Shown piece by piece: positions 36,061 through 45,141 of a DNA stretch of 64,000 nucleotides (position 1 is its first letter; each line of letters opens with the position of its first letter). The notes beneath the pieces are model-generated. The model was not told the DNA's origin and did no database searches. It worked only from the letters and a program-made list of their open reading frames with translations. A program made the position numbers and the translations under genes. Source of the DNA: an uncultured Bacteroidia bacterium (GTDB lineage Bacteria; Bacteroidota; Bacteroidia; Bacteroidales; Prolixibacteraceae); NCBI GenBank assembly GCA_903918045.1, contig CAIXCY010000088.1, forward strand, positions 1-64,000, written 5' to 3'.

Positions 36061-38619
36061 ATGACAATAGTTGGTTTAATACGTTTATTGCGTAAGCATC
36101 TGGTTCTGTTACTATTCATGCCTATCCTTCTGGCAGGGTTGGTAATTACTTTAACCAAGAATCCCAGTTTTACCTTCTCCTCTGAAACGACTCTTTATAC
36201 TGGACTTGCTTCAGGATCGAGCGTTGAAATGGGCAAGGCTATTAGTTATTTTGCAACGACAACAGATTTTGACAATCTGATAAATGTTATCAATTCAAGA
36301 CAGACACAGCAGGAGGTCGCAATCAGACTTATCGCACAGCATTTGATGTTACCCAAAGCTGAACCAAGCTATATATCATCCAAATCTTTTGACTATTTAA
36401 GAAAAATTACCCCAGCCTATGTCCGTCAAATGGTTGTTACCTCCGGTAAACAAGCTTCTGTTCTAAATGCTGAAACGCCAAAGACCGATTTAGATAGCTT
36501 AGCCAAATCAATTCTGATTAAACAGGCCGCTCAGAAGGATACTACAGAAACCATTATTCAAAGTGATGCCGATTCTACTTTTTCGTTTTCAAAACTCTAT
36601 GCACCTGCCAAAAGCAGTAAAATGTTCCCCGCCTCAATCGATGAATCAGCCTATGAGCAAACAGTAAAAAATCTCACAGAATTATTTGCAAGCAACGATA
36701 CAAATTTTGTCTATCACCTTTTAAATTTTGATAATCCCCATTATTCGTTCGAAGCCATTTCCACAATTGTTGTCCAACGAATTGGATCAAGCGACCTTGT
36801 AAAACTAAAATATACAGCAGACGACCCTGGTATTTGTCAGCAGACGCTGATTCTGCTAACCAATGTATTAATTAAAAACTATAAAGTACTTAAAGAGAAC
36901 CGTTCCGACGCCGTAGTAAAATATTTTGAATATCAGGTTAATCAGGCAACCCAAAAACTGAAATTGGGGGAAGATAAACTGTTACTGTTCAATAAGGATA
37001 ATAAAATTATTAACTATTACGAGCAGAGTAAAGCAGTGGCTGGCGCCAAGGAGGCCCTTGATGTCGATTATAATAATATGAAAATTAAACTTGCCGGTTT
37101 TGAGGCAGAAATTAAGCGTCTGGAAGAAAAATTGGAGAATCAACAAAAAATATACTTAAAAAGTGTCCCAATTGTCGATAAAAGGAACCAACTTGCCCAG
37201 ATTAGTACAAAAATTGCGACTTCTGAAGCCATTGGGATTAAAGATATTGCCCAAATCCAAAATATTACATTATTAAAAGCCAAAGCAGATAAACTGAAAG
37301 AAGAGATTCGCGAATCTGTTGGAGACCTATACCATTTTGGAAATTCTACAGAAGGTATCCCTATAGCTACTCTTCTGAATGAGTGGATTTCTAATGTATT
37401 AAAATATGAAGATATGAAAGCCGGACAGACTGTTCTGGCTAAGCGAATTCAGGATTTTCAAAAGCAATATGATATTTTTGCCCCGGCAGGAGCCAATCTA
37501 AAGAGGATTGAGCGTGAGATTTCTGTTTCTGAGCATGAATTTCTTGAACTTTTACATGGCTTAAACCTGGCAAAACTCAAAATGCAGGATTTAGAACTTT
37601 CTTCAAATCTTAAAGCCATTGACCAACCGTTTTTCCCAATTACACCGAACCCTACCAAACGAAAATTTTTGATCATAGGCGCTGCTTTTTTCGGGTTTCT
37701 TATTGTATTTGCAACAATAATGGCTCTTGAATTTTTTGATGAAACCCTTCGGAATCCTAATAAAGCGGCAAAAAAACTCAATCTGGTACCTCTAGGTGTT
37801 TATCCCAAGGTCTACCTAAAAACTGAAATACTAAATTTTACAAATATTACCAAACGATTACTTGAAATGATGGTTCAAAAGATTGAGCTTTTAAAAAAAG
37901 AAAAAGCTTCGACACATGAACCCTATCAAATTCTTCTTTTCAGCACTTCAAATAATGAGGGTAAAACGATAATTGCTCAAAATTTAGCTTCGCTCCTTAA
38001 AAAGGTAGGAAATAAAGTAATAATTATAAGGTATTCTTCTGAAAATATTAAACAACAACGAACAAATCTTGATTATTATGCGGGAGTATCCATGACCTCT
38101 GAAATCCAGAAAAATCCTGTAAGGAGATTCTCATGGATTAACTGGATACTTGGGTATCCTGACGACAGAGTAAACTATCAAAGCCCATTTTTAAGTGAAA
38201 ATGGATCTACCCTTTTAAAGGAAGAATTTTTCGAGTATACTATAGATGAACATTTTTTGCATCTGAAAGACTATAAAGAATTACTAGCAAGAAATAACCA
38301 TACATTAACCTTCTCTCCAGACTATGTACTGATAGAAATTCCCTCCATTCTTTACTATCCATATCCAACAGGTTTGGTTTTATCAGCCGATTTACCCTTA
38401 ATGATCTGTCGCGCCAACAGAATCTGGGCTAATGCTGATCAGGGAACCTTTGATAACTTTTCAAAAGTGTTATCACGGACTCCGTTTTTTATTTTGAATG
38501 GTGTGGAAATAGATGTTGTTGAATCTATCCTTGGAGAATTACAAAAGAAAAGAAATTGGATCCGTAAAATTGTAAAAAAAATCATTCTTTTTGATTTTTC
38601 CTCGACAACTCAACCATAA
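36061..38619 (+). CDS. Wzz/Wzc-like polysaccharide co-polymerase with degraded kinase domain
   Basis: An 852-residue polysaccharide chain-length/export protein. It has an N-terminal Wzz segment with transmembrane helix at about 14-32, a large periplasmic coiled-coil region, a second helix at about 537-555 (LIIGAAFFGFLIVFATIM) and a cytoplasmic C-terminal domain. That domain resembles a bacterial tyrosine kinase but is altered: Walker A survives as SNNEGKT (K635, T636), the A-prime motif LIDxDxR is replaced by IIIRYSSEN, and no Tyr cluster is found at the C-terminus. It probably works in export and length control without autophosphorylation. It starts 3 bp after the TolC-like gene. Confidence 0.85.
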   Translation: MTIVGLIRLLRKHLVLLLFMPILLAGLVITLTKNPSFTFSSETTLYTGLASGSSVEMGKAISYFATTTDFDNLINVINSRQTQQEVAIRLIAQHLMLPKAEPSYISSKSFDYLRKITPAYVRQMVVTSGKQASVLNAETPKTDLDSLAKSILIKQAAQKDTTETIIQSDADSTFSFSKLYAPAKSSKMFPASIDESAYEQTVKNLTELFASNDTNFVYHLLNFDNPHYSFEAISTIVVQRIGSSDLVKLKYTADDPGICQQTLILLTNVLIKNYKVLKENRSDAVVKYFEYQVNQATQKLKLGEDKLLLFNKDNKIINYYEQSKAVAGAKEALDVDYNNMKIKLAGFEAEIKRLEEKLENQQKIYLKSVPIVDKRNQLAQISTKIATSEAIGIKDIAQIQNITLLKAKADKLKEEIRESVGDLYHFGNSTEGIPIATLLNEWISNVLKYEDMKAGQTVLAKRIQDFQKQYDIFAPAGANLKRIEREISVSEHEFLELLHGLNLAKLKMQDLELSSNLKAIDQPFFPITPNPTKRKFLIIGAAFFGFLIVFATIMALEFFDETLRNPNKAAKKLNLVPLGVYPKVYLKTEILNFTNITKRLLEMMVQKIELLKKEKASTHEPYQILLFSTSNNEGKTIIAQNLASLLKKVGNKVIIIRYSSENIKQQRTNLDYYAGVSMTSEIQKNPVRRFSWINWILGYPDDRVNYQSPFLSENGSTLLKEEFFEYTIDEHFLHLKDYKELLARNNHTLTFSPDYVLIEIPSILYYPYPTGLVLSADLPLMICRANRIWANADQGTFDNFSKVLSRTPFFILNGVEIDVVESILGELQKKRNWIRKIVKKIILFDFSSTTQP

Positions 38620-38636
38620 ATTATCGATTTTATCTT

Positions 38637-40007
38637 GTGAAGAAAACTCTGAATACCCTTTCAAAGGAAGCTAATTTTCTTTCTCTTGCCGGAAATATTA
38701 CTATTGCTTTTTTTGGCTTTGTAGGGTTTGCTCTAATTGCCAGGTCCTACTCTTTGGAGATTCTGGGTCAGTGGGTCTTATATATTTCAGCAAGTGCATT
38801 TGTTGAAATGTTTAGGTTCGGTATTACAAATACTGCAATCGTACGATTCCTATCCGGTGTAGATCACGATGAGCGAATAAAATTTATAGGTTCGAACGTA
38901 TTAATAGGGTTAGTTTCTACCTCAATTCTAGCATTTGGAATTTGGCTCTGCCATATCTATTTTCCAATTCCAATAAAAAACGCTGGTTACGAGCTTTTCT
39001 TCACCTGGTATCCTTTGAATGCCTTTATTAACCTCCCTTTTAATAATGCACTTGTCATACTGCAAGCTGATCAGAAATTTAAAAAAATGTTTTTTATCAA
39101 AGCATTTGAAAGTGGCATATTTTTTCTGGTAGTGATGGCGAATCATTATTACCTTCATCTCGCAATTGTAAATTTAGTTATTTATCAATTAATTATTAAT
39201 GGATTTTCATCCCTAATCTGCATGATTAAAGGTTGGGATGGGATTTTTTATATTAAAAATGCAACAAAACGAACCAACAAAATATTACTCGATTTCGGAA
39301 AATACACAACTTTTACACTCATTGGTTCAAATTTGTTAAGAAGCGCCGATACGCTGATTATAAGTCTTAGCCCATTGGGTACAGCAGCAGTTGCTCTATA
39401 TAGTATTCCATTAAAACTTACTGAGATACAACAAATTCCATTACGAAGTTTTATTGCAACTGCTTTTCCAAAAATGTCAAAAGCAAGTGTCAGGGGAAAA
39501 ATTGAGGAGGTAAAAGATCTCTTCTACACCTATAGTGGAGTCATGACTATCCTGTTTTTCTTTATTTCCATATTCACATTTACGTTTGCCGACTTCTTGG
39601 TTCTGCTCCTGGGTGGCAGTAAATTTCAGGGAATACATCCAATTATTGGAGCAGATCCTGTAACAATTATGAGAGTATTCTCAATTTATGGTTTACTATT
39701 GCCTCTTGACCGGATGACCGGCGTTTGTCTTGACAGTATTAACCGCCCTAACAAAAATCTGGGTAAGGTAAGTACTATGGTTGTGGCTAATGTCATTGGT
39801 GATATCATTGCAGTGTTTGTCTTTAAATCACTTGTATTGGTAGCTGTTGGATCCATATTGTTTACAATTCTGGGAGTTTGGATTGGATGGTATTTTCTTG
39901 ACAAGGAACTCCACCTAAATCCAAATAAATTAATTTCTGCCGGGATTGTCTTCTATAAGGAAATGTATCGAAAAATTAGATCCCGCAAAATGCTCTTCAG
40001 ATTGTAA
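38637..40007 (+). CDS. Wzx-type polysaccharide flippase, copy 1
   Basis: A 456-residue membrane protein with about 12 hydrophobic segments, of the MATE/MVF-like oligosaccharide flippase superfamily. It would move lipid-linked repeat units across the inner membrane. The start is GTG at 38637, 17 bp after the Wzz-like gene. It is strikingly similar throughout to the protein at 43735-45096 (for example NFLSL, GFAL, FVEMFR, NTAIVR, DERIKFIGSN and DRMTG shared in order), so the two are paralogues from a local duplication. Confidence 0.9.
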   Translation: MKKTLNTLSKEANFLSLAGNITIAFFGFVGFALIARSYSLEILGQWVLYISASAFVEMFRFGITNTAIVRFLSGVDHDERIKFIGSNVLIGLVSTSILAFGIWLCHIYFPIPIKNAGYELFFTWYPLNAFINLPFNNALVILQADQKFKKMFFIKAFESGIFFLVVMANHYYLHLAIVNLVIYQLIINGFSSLICMIKGWDGIFYIKNATKRTNKILLDFGKYTTFTLIGSNLLRSADTLIISLSPLGTAAVALYSIPLKLTEIQQIPLRSFIATAFPKMSKASVRGKIEEVKDLFYTYSGVMTILFFFISIFTFTFADFLVLLLGGSKFQGIHPIIGADPVTIMRVFSIYGLLLPLDRMTGVCLDSINRPNKNLGKVSTMVVANVIGDIIAVFVFKSLVLVAVGSILFTILGVWIGWYFLDKELHLNPNKLISAGIVFYKEMYRKIRSRKMLFRL

Positions 40008-40119
40008 CATTTATGTATAAATCAACACTTAGTTGTAATAAAAAATTACCAGAAGGCTCAATAGTAATAATAATATATTTCAAATAAATAGGTACTGAAA
40101 TACATTTTGATTAAATATT

Positions 40120-43100
40120 ATGGTCATTAGAAATAAAATACTCCTGCTATTTTTCACGTCGGTAACTATGCTAGCCATTGTTTTAATGTTTTTTCGTGGC
40201 GTAGAGGAGAAACAGCAGACATTAATTACAAAATCCGCTACAGACCAACTCGATGTACTGATCAATACAATGGTCAATGTTCAATCTGAACAACTCGACG
40301 AACTAATGACTGATTATGCCAATTGGGATGAGGTAGTTTACCTTCAAAAGCCAAATCAGGAATGGGCAGTAAATAATTTAGGCAGTATTGTTAAATCGTT
40401 TAATCTATATAACGTAACCGTTTTTAATCAGGATTTTTATCCGGTTTATAGCTTTGGAAACCAAACATTAGGAATATTAAAGGACTCATTAACCCGGCCT
40501 GCAATCATCCATACAATATTAAATAAAGAGCATATTAATTTTTTTCAGGTAATTCCTGATGGCCTGGTTCAAATATCGGCCGCATCAATCCATCCAAGTT
40601 CAGATACCTTACACAGCACCCCTTCTGCTGGGTTAATCTTTATTTCCCGAATGTGGAACCTTAAATTCCTGGCTGAAATTTCAAAAAATACTGCAAGTAC
40701 AATATATTTTTCGAAGAGTGATAGCCGCAATAATAAAGGACTTGAACATGATTCATTAACCGTTTCGAAAGAATTGCGAAACTATGATAACCAAATAATC
40801 GGGTATTTAGTTATTAAAAGACCCTATTTTGTACTTAGCAACTTTCAACATATTAACAATTTAGCATTTAACACACTTGGAGTACTACTACTGTTATTAC
40901 TATTCACATTTTTCATTATCCTTTATCTTTGGATTCGCCGTCCCCTTAAAATAATTTCAGATAGCCTTGCCTCCAATAACACCACAAACCTTAAGATTCT
41001 CGAAAAATCTAAAAATGAATTTAGCCAGATTGCCAGGTTAATTACTATTTTCCATCGTCAGAAAGAGGAACTCGAAAACGAAAACATTGAAATTAATAAG
41101 ATTCAACTCCAATTAATTCAACAAAAAAGCGTTTTACAGGGGATGGCATTAGCCTCAAACCATCTTCTGACAAATGAAGATTTTGACACAGCAATCCAGG
41201 ATGCTTTGGAAGCGATAAGTAGCAAAGCAGATATTGACCGTATTTTTATCTACAAAAATACTACAGAACCAGCTACCCTGGAGATAAAAGCAATCCGCGT
41301 ACATGAATACATTGCACCCGAAATAAAGGGGAATATTGGATCGGATGAACTGAAGGAAATTTATTATTCTAATCACAATGACGGATGGTACTCGCTCTTA
41401 TTTCAGGGAAAAACGATCAAGGGACTTATAAGTGATTTCAGGGAAGATATTAGGCAAATATTTAAAAAACAATTCATTCATTCAATGATGATTGTACCTG
41501 TGATTGATCAGAAAAACCAACATTTTTGGGGCATAGTCGGTTTTGCCGATTGTACCCGCGATCATGTTTGGTCAACAGCAGAAGAGACCATATTAAAAAT
41601 GCTGGCTGACAACATCGGGGGAGCAATAAAACGTCAAATGTCGCAGGAAAAGTTAATTGAAACCATGGAAATGGCTAAAACTGCCGATCGTGCCAAATCG
41701 GAATTTCTCGCCTCGATGTCGCATGAGATCAGAACTCCAATGAATGGGGTGATTGGAATGACAAGTCTTTTGCTCCTCTCTGACCTTAGCCCATCACAAC
41801 GAGAATATGTCAATATCATTGAGAATTCGGGTGAGAGTCTGATGAATATTATCAATGAAATTCTCGATTTCTCAAAGATTGAATCAGGTCGTATGGAGCT
41901 GGAAGAGACTTCTTTCGATTTGAGACTTTGTATTGAAGATGTACTTGACCTTATGGCACCCAAAGCGCTGGAAAAGCACATCGATATAATATATTTTATT
42001 GATCCTATGGTTCACCAATATATATTCGGAGATGGTTTCAGGCTTCGGCAAATTATTGTCAATCTTGTCAGTAATGCGATAAAGTTTACTGACAAAGGTG
42101 ATATTCTGATTTATATATCTCAGATCTCAGAAAAGGATGGGAATATTGTCCTTGAATTTTCGGTGAAAGATACCGGAATTGGAATTCCTTCAAATAAAAT
42201 TGATTCACTTTTCTCTCCCTTTACACAGGTTGATGCTTCAACAACCCGAAAATACGGAGGAACCGGACTGGGATTGGCTATTACATGTAGTCTGGTAAAA
42301 CTGATGAATGGAAAAATCTGGGTAACAAGCCAGGAAGGAGAAGGGTCAGATTTTAGATTTACACTCCAATCCCGTAATTCCTCCCGCATTGAAGAGATTG
42401 ACCAGGTGTATAAGTCATTGCAAAATCTTCCTGGAAAATCGGTTCTAATCGTCGATGATAATGGAACAAATCGAAGAATTCTCTCATTACAGTGCGAATA
42501 TTGGGGCATTTTGGCGACCATTTGCGAATCCGGTGAAGAGGCGTTAGTAAAGCTCGAAAATAACAAATACGACGTAGGAATCATCGACATGCAAATGCCA
42601 GGAATGGATGGAATCATGTTGGCCAGAGAAATCCGGAAAAAGCTAACCAATGAACAATTGCCCCTTATTATGCTCACCTCTGTTGGGTTCAACACTGAAG
42701 CTGATGAATTGAGAAAATTGTTCTCATTTTATGTAAATAAACCAATCAAGCATTCTCAACTGGCTGAAATCCTGCTAAAAGTGATTCAACCTACAAAAGC
42801 TGTCACGACCTCCTTTACTCCCGGACGGGAGGAGTTGACTGAAATCGCGAAAAAATTCCCTTTCAGTATTTTAGTTGCTGAAGATAACCTGATTAATCAA
42901 AAACTGATTCGAAATATATTTGAATTATTAGGTTTTAAAACCGATATCGCGTCAAATGGACTTGAAGCGTTGGAAGCCCTGAAACGTAAAAACTATACCC
43001 TTATCTTCATGGATATTCAAATGCCTGAAATGAATGGATATGAAGCTACAGAGATTATTGTAGCACGAAGAAAAGAAGAACGGCCAATAATTATTGCCAT

Positions 43101-43236
43101 GACTGCCAATGCCATGCAGGGCGACAGGGAAAAATGCCTGGAGGCAGGCATGAATGATTACATTACTAAACCAATGAGAGTTAATGACCTGGTGAGGATA
43201 ATCAAATTCTGGGGTGAAAAGCAATTCGCCAGTTGA
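40120..43236 (+). CDS. CHASE4-GAF hybrid histidine kinase with two receiver domains
   Basis: A 1038-residue membrane sensor kinase. Order: transmembrane helix about 7-25, a periplasmic CHASE4-like domain (about 40-240, with DELMTDYANWDEVVYL), a second helix about 250-272, a GAF domain (about 345-510), HisKA with H535 in MSHEIRTP, HATPase_c (NLVSNAIKF, DTGIGIP, GGTGLGLAI), receiver 1 with D823 (IIDMQMPGMDG) and receiver 2 with D965 (FMDIQMPEMNG). No DNA-binding output and no HPt domain are attached. It sits between two flippase paralogues, so it probably senses an envelope or exopolysaccharide signal; the ligand is unknown. Confidence 0.93.
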   Translation: MVIRNKILLLFFTSVTMLAIVLMFFRGVEEKQQTLITKSATDQLDVLINTMVNVQSEQLDELMTDYANWDEVVYLQKPNQEWAVNNLGSIVKSFNLYNVTVFNQDFYPVYSFGNQTLGILKDSLTRPAIIHTILNKEHINFFQVIPDGLVQISAASIHPSSDTLHSTPSAGLIFISRMWNLKFLAEISKNTASTIYFSKSDSRNNKGLEHDSLTVSKELRNYDNQIIGYLVIKRPYFVLSNFQHINNLAFNTLGVLLLLLLFTFFIILYLWIRRPLKIISDSLASNNTTNLKILEKSKNEFSQIARLITIFHRQKEELENENIEINKIQLQLIQQKSVLQGMALASNHLLTNEDFDTAIQDALEAISSKADIDRIFIYKNTTEPATLEIKAIRVHEYIAPEIKGNIGSDELKEIYYSNHNDGWYSLLFQGKTIKGLISDFREDIRQIFKKQFIHSMMIVPVIDQKNQHFWGIVGFADCTRDHVWSTAEETILKMLADNIGGAIKRQMSQEKLIETMEMAKTADRAKSEFLASMSHEIRTPMNGVIGMTSLLLLSDLSPSQREYVNIIENSGESLMNIINEILDFSKIESGRMELEETSFDLRLCIEDVLDLMAPKALEKHIDIIYFIDPMVHQYIFGDGFRLRQIIVNLVSNAIKFTDKGDILIYISQISEKDGNIVLEFSVKDTGIGIPSNKIDSLFSPFTQVDASTTRKYGGTGLGLAITCSLVKLMNGKIWVTSQEGEGSDFRFTLQSRNSSRIEEIDQVYKSLQNLPGKSVLIVDDNGTNRRILSLQCEYWGILATICESGEEALVKLENNKYDVGIIDMQMPGMDGIMLAREIRKKLTNEQLPLIMLTSVGFNTEADELRKLFSFYVNKPIKHSQLAEILLKVIQPTKAVTTSFTPGREELTEIAKKFPFSILVAEDNLINQKLIRNIFELLGFKTDIASNGLEALEALKRKNYTLIFMDIQMPEMNGYEATEIIVARRKEERPIIIAMTANAMQGDREKCLEAGMNDYITKPMRVNDLVRIIKFWGEKQFAS

Positions 43237-43283
43237 TATCCATGGAATAAGCAACCCAAAATGGAAATTAATCTATACCACAA

Positions 43284-43688
43284 ATGAAAATTATTGAAGA
43301 ATACCCGCTAAATATTCTAGTTGCTGAAGACAATGCAATTAATCAAAAACTAATCATGAGGATTTTTCAAATGCTTGGTTATACGATTCAGATTGCATCC
43401 AACGGATATAAAGTTATCGAAATCCTTGACCAAATGAAAATTGACATAATTTTCATGGACATTCAAATGCCGGAAATGGATGGAATAGAAGCTACCAGCA
43501 AAATTATTGCCCAGTGGGGGGATCAAAGACCAATGATAATTGCAATGACCGCCAATGCACTCCAAAGTGATAAAGAAACCTACAGGGCAGCAGGTATGGA
43601 TGATTATATTAGTAAACCACTAACTGTTGACCAGATTAGAATTGGAATTGAGAAATGGGCGCCAGTGCTAAACAAAGGCAAGAAATAA
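43284..43688 (+). CDS. Stand-alone receiver protein, paralogue of the preceding kinase's last receiver
   Basis: A 134-residue receiver. D59 is the phospho-acceptor (FMDIQMPEMDG), with the E15-D16 acidic pair and the Lys in SKPL. It aligns closely with the second receiver of the kinase just upstream (shared ILVAEDN-INQKLI, IASNG, MDIQMPEM, IIAMTANA-Q, AGM-DYI-KP). It begins 47 bp after the kinase stop, so it probably arose by duplication of that receiver and acts in the same phosphorelay. Confidence 0.9.
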   Translation: MKIIEEYPLNILVAEDNAINQKLIMRIFQMLGYTIQIASNGYKVIEILDQMKIDIIFMDIQMPEMDGIEATSKIIAQWGDQRPMIIAMTANALQSDKETYRAAGMDDYISKPLTVDQIRIGIEKWAPVLNKGKK

Positions 43689-43734
43689 TTTTCAATAAAA
43701 TAATGTTTGCAAAACCAGTATAAATTCTCACTGC

Positions 43735-45096
43735 TTGAAAAATACACTAAAAAAAATAGTTCGTGAAGATAACTTTCTGTCATTAGTAGGCAACCTCACC
43801 ATCTCTTTTTTCGGGATTGCAGGTTTTGCGCTGCTTGCACGAACCTTCCCAATGGAGATCTTTGGTGAATGGGTAATATTTATTTCAGCTGCAGCGTTTG
43901 TTGAGATGTTTCGTTATGGTATAATAAATACAGCGATCGTTCGCTATTTATCCGGAGCAGAAGAGGATGAACGAATAAAGTTTATTGGATCAAATGGTTT
44001 AATTGGCGTAATCGCAACATTTATCATTTGCATCTTACTCTATATTTGCCTTTACGTGTTTTACAGCTCTATTCATAACAGTGGATACGAATTGTTTTTT
44101 AAATGGTATCCATTGCTGGCATTGATTAATTTACCAATGAATACAGCTCTTGTGATCATGCAAGCCGAACTAAGATTTGGTAAAATACTACTAATCAGAT
44201 CTATTGAAAGCGTTGGTTTCTTTATTGTCGTTGCAGTAAACTATTTTTTTCTACACATGTCATTAATGCAACTGGTCATCTCCTTTTTAATCATTGATGC
44301 GGTTGCCTCGGGTGTTTGCCTTGTCATGGGATGGGATGGTTTGAAATATATTCCTAAAGCATCCAGACACACGACCAATATTTTACTCAACTTTGGCAAG
44401 TACACAACTTTTACACTTATAGGTACCAACTTACTTCGAAGCGCCGATACATTTATAATCAGTTTTAGCCCGCTGGGTACGGCTGCAGTGGCCCTTTACG
44501 CCATTCCAATGAAACTGACTGAGCTTCAACAAATACCGCTTCGAAGTTTTGCTGCTACCGCATTCCCTAAATTATCAAGGGCAAGCATGCAAAAGAATAT
44601 TAAAGAGGTAAAAGAAATTTTTTATACCTATTCAGGGGCCATGACATACCTTTTTATCGGAATTAGCCTTGTCACCTTTGTTTTTGCAGATCTTTTTATT
44701 CTTGTATTAGGTGGTAATCAATATCTGGGAACAGATCCGGTTACAGGTTTTAATGCAGCAACGATAATGAGAATATTCTCAATTTACGGGCTCCTGCTTC
44801 CAATAGACCGGATGACAGGTATCGGTCTTGACAGCATCAATAAGCCAAACATCAATTTTCTTAAAGTTTTATACATGGTGATTGCTAATGTAATAGGGGA
44901 TATAATTGCAATCTTTATCTTTAAGTCATTATCTATGGTAGCCGTCGCCTCCATATTTTTTACAATTATCGGAATTTGGGTTGGATTTTATTATATGAAC
45001 AAAGAACTATCCCTGCAATACAGACTTATTTTTTCCTATGGAATTGATTTTTACAAAACGATTTTTAGCAAACTAAAAAAGAACCTTGTCCGATAA
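43735..45096 (+). CDS. Wzx-type polysaccharide flippase, copy 2
   Basis: A 453-residue, roughly 12-helix flippase, paralogous to the protein at 38637-40007 over its full length. The start codon is TTG at 43735; copy 1 begins with GTG at the equivalent position, and no nearby ATG fits either alignment, so non-ATG starts look real in both. It lies 46 bp after the free receiver and 45 bp before the polymerase gene. Two flippases could serve two distinct lipid-linked units (for example with and without a decoration) or could be redundant. Confidence 0.9.
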   Translation: MKNTLKKIVREDNFLSLVGNLTISFFGIAGFALLARTFPMEIFGEWVIFISAAAFVEMFRYGIINTAIVRYLSGAEEDERIKFIGSNGLIGVIATFIICILLYICLYVFYSSIHNSGYELFFKWYPLLALINLPMNTALVIMQAELRFGKILLIRSIESVGFFIVVAVNYFFLHMSLMQLVISFLIIDAVASGVCLVMGWDGLKYIPKASRHTTNILLNFGKYTTFTLIGTNLLRSADTFIISFSPLGTAAVALYAIPMKLTELQQIPLRSFAATAFPKLSRASMQKNIKEVKEIFYTYSGAMTYLFIGISLVTFVFADLFILVLGGNQYLGTDPVTGFNAATIMRIFSIYGLLLPIDRMTGIGLDSINKPNINFLKVLYMVIANVIGDIIAIFIFKSLSMVAVASIFFTIIGIWVGFYYMNKELSLQYRLIFSYGIDFYKTIFSKLKKNLVR

Positions 45097-45141
45097 GAAT
45101 CATCAATATTTATTTTTGACCAAAATTTTCTGATCTCGAAA

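Noticed and set aside
42120-42695. A 191-codon open frame on the minus strand
   Set aside because: It lies wholly inside the ATPase and receiver region of the hybrid kinase on the other strand; its translation has no recognisable motif and the kinase motifs fully explain the sequence.
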